DNA of 64,000 bases, taken from contig CAXGOB010000010.1 in assembly GCA_964011275.1 (NCBI GenBank), positions 1 through 64,000 of the forward strand, written 5' to 3'. The position numbers and the translations under genes are program-made. Origin of the DNA: UBA7328 sp002471345 (lineage in GTDB: Bacteria > Bacteroidota > Bacteroidia > Chitinophagales > Saprospiraceae). The notes under the pieces are model-generated. The model was given only the letters and a program-made list of their open reading frames with translations. It was not told where the DNA came from and ran no database searches. This document shows positions 27,583 to 35,664 of this stretch, piece by piece. The stretch's first letter is position 1. Every line of letters starts with the position of its first letter.

Positions 27583-28050
27583 TCAAGCACTCCTAATATA
27601 ATTGGGCATAGCACTTACAGGAAGAGCCTTCTTTTCATTATAGTCCATTTTGTAATAAAGGTTTTTACTGCCATTGGTAATCCAGAGGAAGTCTGCTTGC
27701 AGCGTTTTGTTGTATTGAGCAATCTGCATAGCGACATGTTCTGAAATATTGCTTTCAGGTGCTTTACATTCTATGAGGATAAGAGGATGCGCATTATTAT
27801 TATACACTACAATGTCAAACCTTTTTTTTAGACCGTCAACAATGAGCTGACGTTCTACTCCTATTCTTTTTAGAGGATAATTCAAAGTACGGCTGAGGTG
27901 AGTAAGAACGAGTTGGCGTACAAATTCTTCAGGTTGCAATACATACCACTTCTTTCTAATAGGGTCAAAAATCTTTTGTCGATCATCTCTGAATTCGACC
28001 CTTAGATGTGTTTTATAACTTAGTAGATCTATTTCCTTAGGTATCAGCAT
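27583..28050 (-). CDS. HsdR N-terminal-domain protein (PD-(D/E)XK nuclease fold)
   Basis: Stand-alone homologue of the type I restriction R-subunit N-terminal domain. From ATG 28050 it is 155 residues: MLIPKEIDLLSYKTHLRV, then IRKKWYVLQPEEFVRQLVLTHL, and a PD-(D/E)XK core KKRFDIVVYNN...LILIECKAP with the catalytic D and ExK residues, followed by a QIAQYNKTLQADFLWITNG strand. Single-domain versions of this length are widespread in Bacteroidota, of unknown function. The ATG lies 14 bases inside the preceding helicase-like gene, suggesting coupling; an ATG at 28170 would overlap it far more. Confidence 0.85.
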   Translation of the reverse strand: MLIPKEIDLLSYKTHLRVEFRDDRQKIFDPIRKKWYVLQPEEFVRQLVLTHLSRTLNYPLKRIGVERQLIVDGLKKRFDIVVYNNNAHPLILIECKAPESNISEHVAMQIAQYNKTLQADFLWITNGSKNLYYKMDYNEKKALPVSAMPNYIRSA

Positions 28051-30343
28051 AAATGGCACCTTCTGGCTTTTGTGTGCCTGCCCCCAATATAGACTGTCTG
28101 ATGGATTTAAGTACAGATTTTCTGTCAGAAAATATTTTACCACTTTCAAAGTTTTGAACCTGTATACCAATTTTCATCAAAGATTCAACTACATTTTGAT
28201 GCCATATCATGTTGTCCGTATCTATATTTCCAATGAATCCATTTTCTATCCAAAGAAAGAATTCTACTTCTGCATTGATTATAGCTTCAGTAACTCCTTC
28301 GATCGAAGTGATATTTCTATGAAGACATTTGATGCCTTGCGGGATAAATTGCATACTTACCAATTCTTCCATTTCATCTGAAAGACACGAAATGATGCTA
28401 GCATCTCGCATTTGATAGATGCTGACCTCAGAAACAACACTCATTAATAGTTTGGCTACTCTTACGGCATCTTCATATCGCTCTGTTACAGCAATGGACT
28501 TAAGGTGGTTTATCTTTTTGAAATCTTCTATTTGAAATTGGAAAGATTGAGGATCATCAATTTTGTGACTTATGTCCACTGAGAGCACACTTTTAGATTC
28601 ACTGACTACTTCGGTATCCAAGGCAATGATCTTATTCCACTTAGTCTCATCTAAATTTGTTTTAATAACATTATAATCCTTTTCCGTGGTAACCAAAATT
28701 GGAAAAAACGAAGTAAAGGTTTCTTGGTTCCTAACAAAAAGATCAAAAACTCCATTCTTAGCATTCTCATTCTTAATTAATTGCTGAAAAGCAAATCCAT
28801 CTTCTTTTTTGAATCGATTTACTTGTTTTGATCTATCTTCCCAGATGTTGATATGAATACTATCAAGAATACTTTTGTTTAATTCTCCTTTCTTATTTCT
28901 AAGATGTTTAACATCATCTCCTATACCTAAAATCTGAGGATCAAAATGATCAAACAAACATTTTGTGAGAAGAGCTTTAGCCACAGTGGGTTTCCATGCT
29001 TCCGATTTAAATGATAAGTCGTTAAGCACTATATCCACTTGATTTTTTTGCAAAGAAGCCCTCCATTCAAAATAATCAGGATGTGACTCAAGAAAAACAA
29101 TGCAACGATATAATTCACTTTGGATCTCTTGAATTAATTCTAATTTATTTTCAAAATTCAAGGCATTATTCACCTGTTTTTTTTGCAACAATTCCGAACT
29201 ATTCAGCTCCTCCACAAAAGTATTAAACCTCTTGTCCAATATTGTAAGTGCTTGATTTTGAATATTATACGGACCTAACCTTCTTAACTTTTCGTCAATT
29301 CTCTTTCCTATATTGATCTTAAAATCTTCTGTAGCTAATAATAAGTCTGAGATAATTTCCCCAAATTTTGCAACAGTCCATCTTGATCTATTAGTATTAG
29401 GCCAAGTCACATCAATGAATTTTTGCCTCTGTAACTGTTGCTCAAGTTCCTCTAATAAACTCTCAATTGAATGATACTCTAAAACAGAGCAAACCTCTTC
29501 AAAAGGGCGATTTTTATTTTCTGAGTCATTCCCACGCGCATTTAATCGAAAAGCATGCTTTTCTAAAAGCTGAACTAACTTGGTCACTTTTCCATAAGTA
29601 TCATAGACTTCTTGAGCTATTTCGGATCTGAGTAGATTGAATTGATTCTTTATTGATAAACCTATTTCCTCTAATTCTTCTTTTCGGGATGTTAACTCAT
29701 CTAATAAGGATTCTAGATCAAATGATGGACTGTATACATCCGTATGAAATGGGGACAATTCATGCAGAAGTACATAATCTGATTTAAAATCACTCTCTGC
29801 TTCTCCTATTGTATAGATATACTCAGAATAATTAAACTCTTTCCAATCTGGTGACAAACTGTGATCTGAATCTTCAGATGATTGCTCAATTTGACACCAT
29901 TTCTGAAGTAACTCAGACCATGATAATGGTCCCATTACATCCGCAGAAAGAAAAGACAGGCTACTCTTTATTACAGATTCTATGTCCTCTAATTCATTTC
30001 TTAGTACTCTATGTCGATCTTTATCAAAATCTAAAGGGTTACTCTTAATAAAAGATTGGATTCTTTTTAGAGGTTCCTGTTTTTCAATATAGTTAGGAGT
30101 CCAGACTAAGCAATATTTAGAAAGTTGATATTTTGACAAAACTTTCGCAATCCATGCCGGGTCCTGAGTCTCACTCGTAACAACTAGAGTGGGCTTTTGG
30201 TATTGCAAATTATCAACTATGATATTGACCAAAAGGTCTTCAACGTCTATTTGATCATTGACCTTAATTCTCGTATTTCCATAGTGCGAGTCAAATCGAC
30301 GATATACATCGTGCAATGACGGGTGCATTGGGATAAGTGGCAT
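28037..30343 (-). CDS. Large helicase-like protein with erased P-loop
   Basis: No family could be named with certainty. The N-terminus follows the plan of superfamily 1 helicases of the DUF4011/AAA_11 type: LPLIP-like start, then residues ~28-80 with VNIIVDNL, KPTLVVTSE and KVLSKYQLSKYCLVW, where a normal protein has the P-loop, the NIIA helix and the VLFVSEK strand. Here the P-loop positions read VNDQIDVED, with no GKS/T. The middle (~200-450) is coiled-coil rich. Near 565-580 KIIALDTEVV occupies the place of the DEAS motif. The end (~690-740) resembles a Vsr/MTES_1575-like nuclease fold (GFIGNIDTDN, WHQNVVESLMKIGI). 768 residues, no signal peptide. Confidence 0.6.
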   Translation of the reverse strand: MPLIPMHPSLHDVYRRFDSHYGNTRIKVNDQIDVEDLLVNIIVDNLQYQKPTLVVTSETQDPAWIAKVLSKYQLSKYCLVWTPNYIEKQEPLKRIQSFIKSNPLDFDKDRHRVLRNELEDIESVIKSSLSFLSADVMGPLSWSELLQKWCQIEQSSEDSDHSLSPDWKEFNYSEYIYTIGEAESDFKSDYVLLHELSPFHTDVYSPSFDLESLLDELTSRKEELEEIGLSIKNQFNLLRSEIAQEVYDTYGKVTKLVQLLEKHAFRLNARGNDSENKNRPFEEVCSVLEYHSIESLLEELEQQLQRQKFIDVTWPNTNRSRWTVAKFGEIISDLLLATEDFKINIGKRIDEKLRRLGPYNIQNQALTILDKRFNTFVEELNSSELLQKKQVNNALNFENKLELIQEIQSELYRCIVFLESHPDYFEWRASLQKNQVDIVLNDLSFKSEAWKPTVAKALLTKCLFDHFDPQILGIGDDVKHLRNKKGELNKSILDSIHINIWEDRSKQVNRFKKEDGFAFQQLIKNENAKNGVFDLFVRNQETFTSFFPILVTTEKDYNVIKTNLDETKWNKIIALDTEVVSESKSVLSVDISHKIDDPQSFQFQIEDFKKINHLKSIAVTERYEDAVRVAKLLMSVVSEVSIYQMRDASIISCLSDEMEELVSMQFIPQGIKCLHRNITSIEGVTEAIINAEVEFFLWIENGFIGNIDTDNMIWHQNVVESLMKIGIQVQNFESGKIFSDRKSVLKSIRQSILGAGTQKPEGAIYADT

Positions 30344-30525
30344 GTAGTAGTCTTTATTTATAACCTTAGTAATGAGGGTCTTGAATCCTCAAAAAAAATA
30401 GAATTTGTAGTTTCTAAAAAGTTCTAATTTCTCAAAACTTCGATGTAAATATATGAAGAATTTTTATATATAAAAATATTTTATAATATGTTTTTATATG
30501 TATCTGAGGCAGTTAACTTAGAGCC

Positions 30526-30560
30526 AAATAAAAAGGATCAGCATTGTAGTACTGACCCCT
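30526..30560 (-). terminator. Terminator for the MORN lipoprotein gene
   Basis: Minus strand GGGTCAG (30559-30553) and CTGATCC (30540-30534) can pair around a short loop with one mismatch and are followed by TTTTTATTT. It is 40 bases beyond the stop of the gene at 30600. Confidence 0.65.
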
Positions 30561-30599
30561 CTGAAATTCTAGTTAAGTTTAAATCTTAAAAGTCCATTT

Positions 30600-31184
30600 T
30601 CATTCTGCAGATGCACCTTCTATTATTCCTCCTGAAATCTTCTCTCCATTCTCATATTCATACTCCATTGTCACAACTCCAGTATCGTCAAAGTACTGCA
30701 ATTTTCCATGATATTGACCATTCTTTAAAGTACCTTTCCTTTGCAGTTTTCCCTGAGAATCATACAATGCAAAGGTACCCTCCATCTTACCATCTTTATA
30801 ATTGGTCTCATCTGTAGGTCTGCCAAATTTATATTTCCCAACTAGGCCATGAAATTGGTCGTTTTTAAATTCTGTGACGGATTCAATTTGGCCCCGATCA
30901 TTTAAAGTGATTTCAGGGCCATTTTTTCTGCCATTCAAAAATGAAGTCAGAGTTTGAATTTTATTAGAATTTTCATAGTAGGTAGTCCATGTACCATTTT
31001 TTACACCACCAAGCAGCGTTCCTTTGTTAAGTAACCAGCCATTTGCGTCTTTAAACTCTGCAATTTGAGCACCACTTCCTACATTTTCAGTGTTATATCC
31101 ACTCGTGTCAAACTTTGGTCCCGTTGCACTTCCCCCACAAGCCATAATACATGCAACAAATAGAAATAATATAAGTCGATTCAT
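30600..31184 (-). CDS. MORN-repeat (YwqK-like) lipoprotein
   Basis: A 194-residue lipoprotein: signal NRLILFLFVACIMACGG with Cys at 16. The mature part is made of MORN-variant repeats of about 22 residues (KNGTWTTYYENSNKIQ, GRKNGPEITLNDRGQ, FHGLVGKYKFGRP, MEGTFALYDSQGKL, YHGKLQYFDDTG). These are the repeats of proteins labelled 'YwqK antitoxin', a name that should not be taken as evidence of a toxin system. Probably anchored in the periplasmic leaflet of a membrane; role unknown. Confidence 0.85.
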   Translation of the reverse strand: MNRLILFLFVACIMACGGSATGPKFDTSGYNTENVGSGAQIAEFKDANGWLLNKGTLLGGVKNGTWTTYYENSNKIQTLTSFLNGRKNGPEITLNDRGQIESVTEFKNDQFHGLVGKYKFGRPTDETNYKDGKMEGTFALYDSQGKLQRKGTLKNGQYHGKLQYFDDTGVVTMEYEYENGEKISGGIIEGASAE

Positions 31185-31261
31185 AAAACTTATTTTTGAT
31201 AATTATAAAAGACTGAACAAATTTACATATTATAAATAAATATAATAAGAGTATTATTAAA

Positions 31262-32890
31262 ATGACAAATAGAGAAGTAGCGAAAATATTCAACACCCTA
31301 GGAAAAGTAATGGAACTTCATGGCGAGAGCCATTTCAAAACCAGATCTTATACTAATGCATACCTCACTATAAGAAAGATTACTGAACCAGTAACCGAAA
31401 TGGATATAAGCACACTTCAGTCCATACAAGGTATTGGAAAAGCTATTTCAGAAAAAATAGTAGAACTGAAGGAGACTGGAGAACTTCGGACTCTAAATAA
31501 GTATTTGGATATCACACCTGTTGGTATTGTGGACATGCTAAACATCAAAGGTTTTGGACCTAAAAAGATTAAGACTGTTTGGGAAGGATTAGGTATCGAA
31601 TCCCCAGGGGAATTACTATATGCATGTGAAGAAAATAGGCTTATAGACTTAAAAGGTTTCGGGGCTAAAACCCAGAATACTGTAATGCAACAGTTGAAGT
31701 ATTTTCTGGAATCAAAAGGAAAATTCCTTTTTGGTAAAATATTGCCAGATGCCTTGGACATCTTAGATCATCTTCAGACCATGCGCCCTAATGACATCAT
31801 CGACTTTTGTGGAGATCTTGATCGCAAAATGCCTATAATAAATGAATTGACATTTCTAGTTACTTGTGATGAAGAGACTTTTTCGGATCAGATTCTAACT
31901 TTTGCTCCCTTTTCATTTGAAGAAGAAAAACTAACCTATAACGGAATTCCATTTAATATAGAATACACAGATGAGACCATGTTTGCTAGTGTAAAATTTC
32001 AAAAATCATGTTCAGAACAATTTTTAGAACAAGTGATTGAGTCTTTTGGAGAAATTGATAATATTTATGAAGAAGAAGAGGTGTTTGAAACTCTAGACAT
32101 AGCATTTATCCCATCAGAATGTCGAGAAAACCCAATAATTCTAGACAGAGCTGCTGCCGGAGAATTATCACTCATCAGTGATCAAGACATCAAAGGAATA
32201 ATACATAATCATAGCACATATTCTGATGGACTCCATTCATTAAGTGAGATGGCTGAAGCAACTAAAGCTAAAGGATTTGAATATCTAGTCATCTCTGATC
32301 ATTCTCAGGCAGCATTTTATGCTAATGGGTTACAAGAAGAAAGAGTACAACAGCAATGGACAGAAATAGACGAATTAAATGCACAATGGTCTGATTTTCG
32401 AATATTTAAAGGAATAGAAAGCGACATCCTCAACGATGGATCATTGGATTATACAAATGACATTTTAGAAGGTTTTGATTGTGTGATTGCTAGTATTCAT
32501 TCCAATCTAAAAATGGATCTCAACAAAGCCATGCAAAGGCTTATTAGAGCCGTTGAAAATCCTTATACCAAAATACTTGGGCACCCAACAGGTAGATTAT
32601 TACTAAGTAGAGAAGGATATCCTATCGATCATGAAAAGCTGATAGATGCTTGTGTAGCTAACAATGTGGTGATAGAAATCAATGCAAACCCACTACGACT
32701 TGATATTGACTGGAGGTGGATAGATTATATTATCAAAAAAGATGGGATGGTCTCAATAAATCCAGATGCGCATAGCATAGATGGAATCGATGATGTAAGA
32801 TATGGTGTCATAGCTGCACGGAAAGGAGGGCTTATGCCAGAATATTGTTTAAACACCTTTGATTTAGAGGCTTTCAAAGCTTGGATTTAA
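31262..32890 (+). CDS. PolX-family protein with HhH and PHP domains, polymerase site degenerate
   Basis: Domain order is that of bacterial DNA polymerase X: an N-terminal 8-kDa-like domain and helix-hairpin-helix motifs (IQGIGKAISEKIVELK; IKGFGPKKIKTVWEGLG; LKGFGAKTQNTVMQQL), a palm-like region, and a C-terminal PHP phosphoesterase. All PHP motifs are present: IHNHSTYSDG (~313), VISDHSQA, GIESDIL, ASIHSNL, GHPTGR and INPDAHS. The polymerase palm, normally GSxRRG...GDIDxL, reads CGDLDRKMPIINELTFLV near 180-198, so the metal-binding aspartates appear lost. It may act only as a 3'-5' exonuclease or AP/3'-end phosphoesterase in repair. 542 residues, slightly short. Confidence 0.85.
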   Translation: MTNREVAKIFNTLGKVMELHGESHFKTRSYTNAYLTIRKITEPVTEMDISTLQSIQGIGKAISEKIVELKETGELRTLNKYLDITPVGIVDMLNIKGFGPKKIKTVWEGLGIESPGELLYACEENRLIDLKGFGAKTQNTVMQQLKYFLESKGKFLFGKILPDALDILDHLQTMRPNDIIDFCGDLDRKMPIINELTFLVTCDEETFSDQILTFAPFSFEEEKLTYNGIPFNIEYTDETMFASVKFQKSCSEQFLEQVIESFGEIDNIYEEEEVFETLDIAFIPSECRENPIILDRAAAGELSLISDQDIKGIIHNHSTYSDGLHSLSEMAEATKAKGFEYLVISDHSQAAFYANGLQEERVQQQWTEIDELNAQWSDFRIFKGIESDILNDGSLDYTNDILEGFDCVIASIHSNLKMDLNKAMQRLIRAVENPYTKILGHPTGRLLLSREGYPIDHEKLIDACVANNVVIEINANPLRLDIDWRWIDYIIKKDGMVSINPDAHSIDGIDDVRYGVIAARKGGLMPEYCLNTFDLEAFKAWI

Positions 32891-33038
32891 ATATATATTT
32901 ATTTCATATATAGGTTATTTTTTAATATGTTTGCCATACCAATATAATGAGGGCAATTTGGCAGATGTTTATGTCGTCATTTTTTGTCTCACCTGAAATG
33001 ATAAAGCTTTTATTCTTTTTAATTATTAAGCTGTATTC

Positions 33039-33335
33039 ATGGTCTCAACTTTCGCAACACAACAGGACAGAACTATAACTGATCTCTATGATCTTAGATA
33101 CGAGGTTGAAGAAGCTTATATCAACAAAGACTCTTATCTGGCAAGTGAACAGGTCATTAGATTTGAAAACATCCTTAGATACTTTACTAAAAAATTATCT
33201 CTAAATGGGCGATACACAAATGCTGTAGCTGAAATGAAATTGATGATTTTTAGACAAATTGATTATCCAATGGTTCAGAGAAGACTACTCGAAGAAGTCA
33301 GACGTTTCATCTTAGATATTCATTACTTATCCTAG
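33039..33335 (+). CDS. Hypothetical small protein, helical
   Basis: A 98-residue cytoplasmic protein predicted mostly helical (YDLRYEVEEAYINKDSYLAS, RFENILRYFTKKLSLNG, EMKLMIFRQIDYPMVQRRLL). No domain recognised and no signal peptide. Codon use and the 148-base upstream gap with a TATGTTTG -7-like motif near 32926 suggest a real gene. Transcribed before the DUF1573 lipoprotein but separated by 134 bases. Confidence 0.55.
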   Translation: MVSTFATQQDRTITDLYDLRYEVEEAYINKDSYLASEQVIRFENILRYFTKKLSLNGRYTNAVAEMKLMIFRQIDYPMVQRRLLEEVRRFILDIHYLS

Positions 33336-33469
33336 AATTTATAGGTATATACTTAATTTATTAGGTTGTTAACCATTTGTAAATGAGGGTTTATATCTAG
33401 TAATTATTCAGAAATCAACATAATTTTAGAAACGTAAAATATTTGTAAATCATAAAATCTATATTCATA

Positions 33470-33985
33470 ATGAAATTTTTAAAAGTATTAACTCTGGTAG
33501 CTGTAGCAGCTACACTGACTATGACATCATGTAAAGATGGTGGAGACACCACAGCAGCAGCTCCTGCAAGTGTAACTCCTCAATCTACAACTACACCAGC
33601 TCCTACAGGAGATGCGGCATCAACAGTTCCAGTTGGTCCTCTTACATCTTTAGTTTTTGAAGAAACTGAACATAACTTTGGTGAAATCACTGAAGGTGAC
33701 AAAGTAACTTACATGTTCAAATTCAATAATACAGGTGATGAGCCTTTAGTTATTTCTAAAGCTCAAGGATCTTGTGGATGTACAGTTCCTGATTGGCCAA
33801 GAGAACCAATCCCAGTAGGTGGAGAAGGAGAGATTAAAGTACAGTATGACTCAAGAGGAAAAGGTCAACCAGAAGGTAGAGCTGAAAACAAAAGAGTTAC
33901 TATTACTGCTAATACAGACCCTGTGAATTCTTACCTTTATATCAAAGGAAAAGTATTCAAACCAGCTGGTGAAGTAGCTAGCTAG
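33470..33985 (+). CDS. DUF1573 lipoprotein
   Basis: A 171-residue lipoprotein: signal FLKVLTLVAVAATLTMTSCK, then a low-complexity Ala/Thr/Pro linker and a DUF1573 immunoglobulin-like domain from residue ~62. The domain shows EETEHNFGEITEGDKVTYMF, FNNTGDEPLVISKAQGSCGCT and the closing KRVTITANTDP. Abundant periplasmic proteins of this type are found throughout Bacteroidota; function unknown. The Cys pair in GSCGCT is characteristic. A strong terminator follows. Confidence 0.92.
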   Translation: MKFLKVLTLVAVAATLTMTSCKDGGDTTAAAPASVTPQSTTTPAPTGDAASTVPVGPLTSLVFEETEHNFGEITEGDKVTYMFKFNNTGDEPLVISKAQGSCGCTVPDWPREPIPVGGEGEIKVQYDSRGKGQPEGRAENKRVTITANTDPVNSYLYIKGKVFKPAGEVAS

Positions 33986-34007
33986 TGAATAACAAAGATT
34001 AAATAAA

Positions 34008-34039
34008 AAGCTCTGCGATCATTTCGCAGGGCTTTTTTT
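34008..34039 (+). terminator. Intrinsic terminator after the DUF1573 gene
   Basis: AGCTCTGCGA (34009-34018) pairs with TCGCAGGGCT (34024-34033) with one G-T pair, 5-nt loop, followed by TTTTTT. Classic strong terminator, 23 bases after the stop. Confidence 0.9.
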
Positions 34040-34068
34040 ATCGCATTATTCTATGAAATTGGATCATC

Positions 34069-34686
34069 ATGAAACTTTTAAAAATAGAATTCTTATGCAT
34101 AAGTATATTAGCTCTAATTCTCCTCTTAGGTCAAGTGAGGTTACATTTTGGTTGGTATAATTATTCTAATATACGGACGACCATTGCCGACAAAGACTGG
34201 ATGGGTGCTCCATACATAGTAAAAGAAGTCAATTTTCAGAATCGATGTTTTGAGGATGGGCATATTTTTAGAAAACCCTTTATTTGGGATGCAGAACAAA
34301 TATTAAAGGACTATCCATTCTTCTTGACAACTCTCAAAACTCCTGAACATACATATACTTCAGATGGCAAACTCCTTGAATTGTGCCTTGAAATAGTAGA
34401 TCAGAAAATTGATACTGTAAAACAAAATTGGTTTTCTTATTCTCTTCAAATTCATTATAAAGTAGATGTGAAATGGGAACCTATGATTTTCAGTCGTTAC
34501 AGCCCAACAGAAGATTATGAAATAATATTCACATCTGATCTTTCTACTTCAGGCATTGGTTCAAAAGAATATAAAAAACAACAAATAAGAGAATTTGTAA
34601 TTAGAAGAGCTTTAGACAGCATAGTGGAATATGGAGAAGGAGGAAATAAAAAACTCGAAGATATCTATGCTAATCTTTTAGATTAA
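34069..34686 (+). CDS. Hypothetical membrane-anchored protein
   Basis: A 205-residue protein with one N-terminal hydrophobic helix (LLKIEFLCISILALILLLGQ), either a signal anchor or signal peptide without an obvious cleavage site. The rest is soluble, alternating strand and helix, with CFEDGHIFRKPFIWDAEQIL and an ending of charged helix. No domain recognised. Starts 30 bases after the DUF1573 terminator and converges on the asparaginase gene. Confidence 0.6.
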   Translation: MKLLKIEFLCISILALILLLGQVRLHFGWYNYSNIRTTIADKDWMGAPYIVKEVNFQNRCFEDGHIFRKPFIWDAEQILKDYPFFLTTLKTPEHTYTSDGKLLELCLEIVDQKIDTVKQNWFSYSLQIHYKVDVKWEPMIFSRYSPTEDYEIIFTSDLSTSGIGSKEYKKQQIREFVIRRALDSIVEYGEGGNKKLEDIYANLLD

Positions 34687-34708
34687 AACAATCTTAATCT
34701 TTATTTAG
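34680..34708. terminator. Weak bidirectional hairpin between convergent genes
   Basis: AGATTAA (34680-34686) and TTAATCT (34694-34700) form a short AT-only stem with a 7-nt loop, followed by TTATTT. It overlaps the end of one gene and lies between two convergent stops. Confidence 0.35.
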
Positions 34709-35183
34709 CCTCAAATACACCTGTCTTTTTATTCTTTACTACCTGATCAGCATCAAAGCACATCCCATTCATCACAACGTATACTCCTTTAGGAAGGACT
34801 TGAACAAATCCCAATGCATTTCCCAAATTAAAAAGTCCATCAGATGATCCGAATTGATATGGAATTAGAGCTCCAGTTAGAACTATCGTTTTATTTACTT
34901 TTCTTTCTTTGAGATAGAGAGCAGTTTCAGCCATAGTATCAGTACCATGAGTAATGATAATTTGATCTTCCTCACTGTTCTCACAATTATAAGCTATTAA
35001 TGACCTCTCATTATCAGTCATTTCTAAACTATCTATCATCATTAATGTGCGTACTTCTACATCAGCTTTGCAACGACCCAATTTCAAAATTTCATAAATA
35101 TGAGAATCTTTAAAATAAAGCTTGCCATTGATTTCGTCATATTCTTTATCAAACGTACCTCCTGTAGCTAAAATCCTTATCAT
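34701..35183 (-). CDS. Single-domain (short-chain) asparaginase-family protein
   Basis: Homologue of the N-terminal catalytic domain of L-asparaginase: ILATGGTFDKEYDE with the first catalytic Thr (residues 4-17), IITHGTDTMAETALYL with the second Thr-Asp pair near 76-91, and LTGALIPYQFGSSDG. At 160 residues it lacks the whole C-terminal domain of the ~330-residue family; short-chain versions of about 170 residues are known as active enzymes. No frameshift is visible downstream, so this is a natural short form. Its start overlaps the stop of the upstream gene by one base. Confidence 0.85.
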   Translation of the reverse strand: MIRILATGGTFDKEYDEINGKLYFKDSHIYEILKLGRCKADVEVRTLMMIDSLEMTDNERSLIAYNCENSEEDQIIITHGTDTMAETALYLKERKVNKTIVLTGALIPYQFGSSDGLFNLGNALGFVQVLPKGVYVVMNGMCFDADQVVKNKKTGVFEAK

Positions 35184-35515
35184 TACTTCTCCCCATCAAC
35201 GTCTTCATCAGAAGAATCAGGTTTTGATTTTGATTCTATCTTCTTTTGAATTTTTTTAACAGCCTTAGCCTTCAAATGCCCCTCATCATCATAATCAGCA
35301 TCCTTTTTCACTATTGCCTTTGCCTCTTCTGCTGTCATCCTGATTAAATAAAATCTATCTTCCGCTTCAAATGGAAGAACAGACTTAAATTTACCTTTAG
35401 CATTCTTAAAAGAGACCAAATGTTTTTCAAAACCATGGGGGTAGTTTAGTTTGATTTGAGAGATGATTAAATCATCTACTTTATCAAAATCTTTAATGAC
35501 TCGTGGCTTACTCAA
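35183..35515 (-). CDS. Conserved small acidic/basic-tailed Bacteroidota protein
   Basis: A 110-residue cytoplasmic protein. Residues 1-75 form a conserved small domain (VIKDFDKVDDLIISQIKLNYPHGFEKHLVSF; then VLPFEAEDRFYLIRMTAEEA), followed by a lysine- and aspartate-rich disordered tail. Homologues of this type are often misannotated as DNA primase; nothing in the sequence supports primase activity. It is coupled to the short asparaginase (TAATG-type one-base overlap). Confidence 0.75.
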   Translation of the reverse strand: MSKPRVIKDFDKVDDLIISQIKLNYPHGFEKHLVSFKNAKGKFKSVLPFEAEDRFYLIRMTAEEAKAIVKKDADYDDEGHLKAKAVKKIQKKIESKSKPDSSDEDVDGEK

Positions 35516-35664
35516 TTTCTTTATTATTTTGGTATTTCAAGTTATTTCCAGAAGGTAATTATATTCACACGGTAAATAAAATCCAATTATCTGTATATAT
35601 CAATGCAGATTAAGATTTTTTTGTTTCAGATTTTGTTAATGTTTTAAACTTATAAGTCTAAAGA

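Noticed and set aside
30600..31184. Toxin-antitoxin system from the YwqK label
   Set aside because: The protein is an exported MORN-repeat lipoprotein and no toxin gene adjoins.
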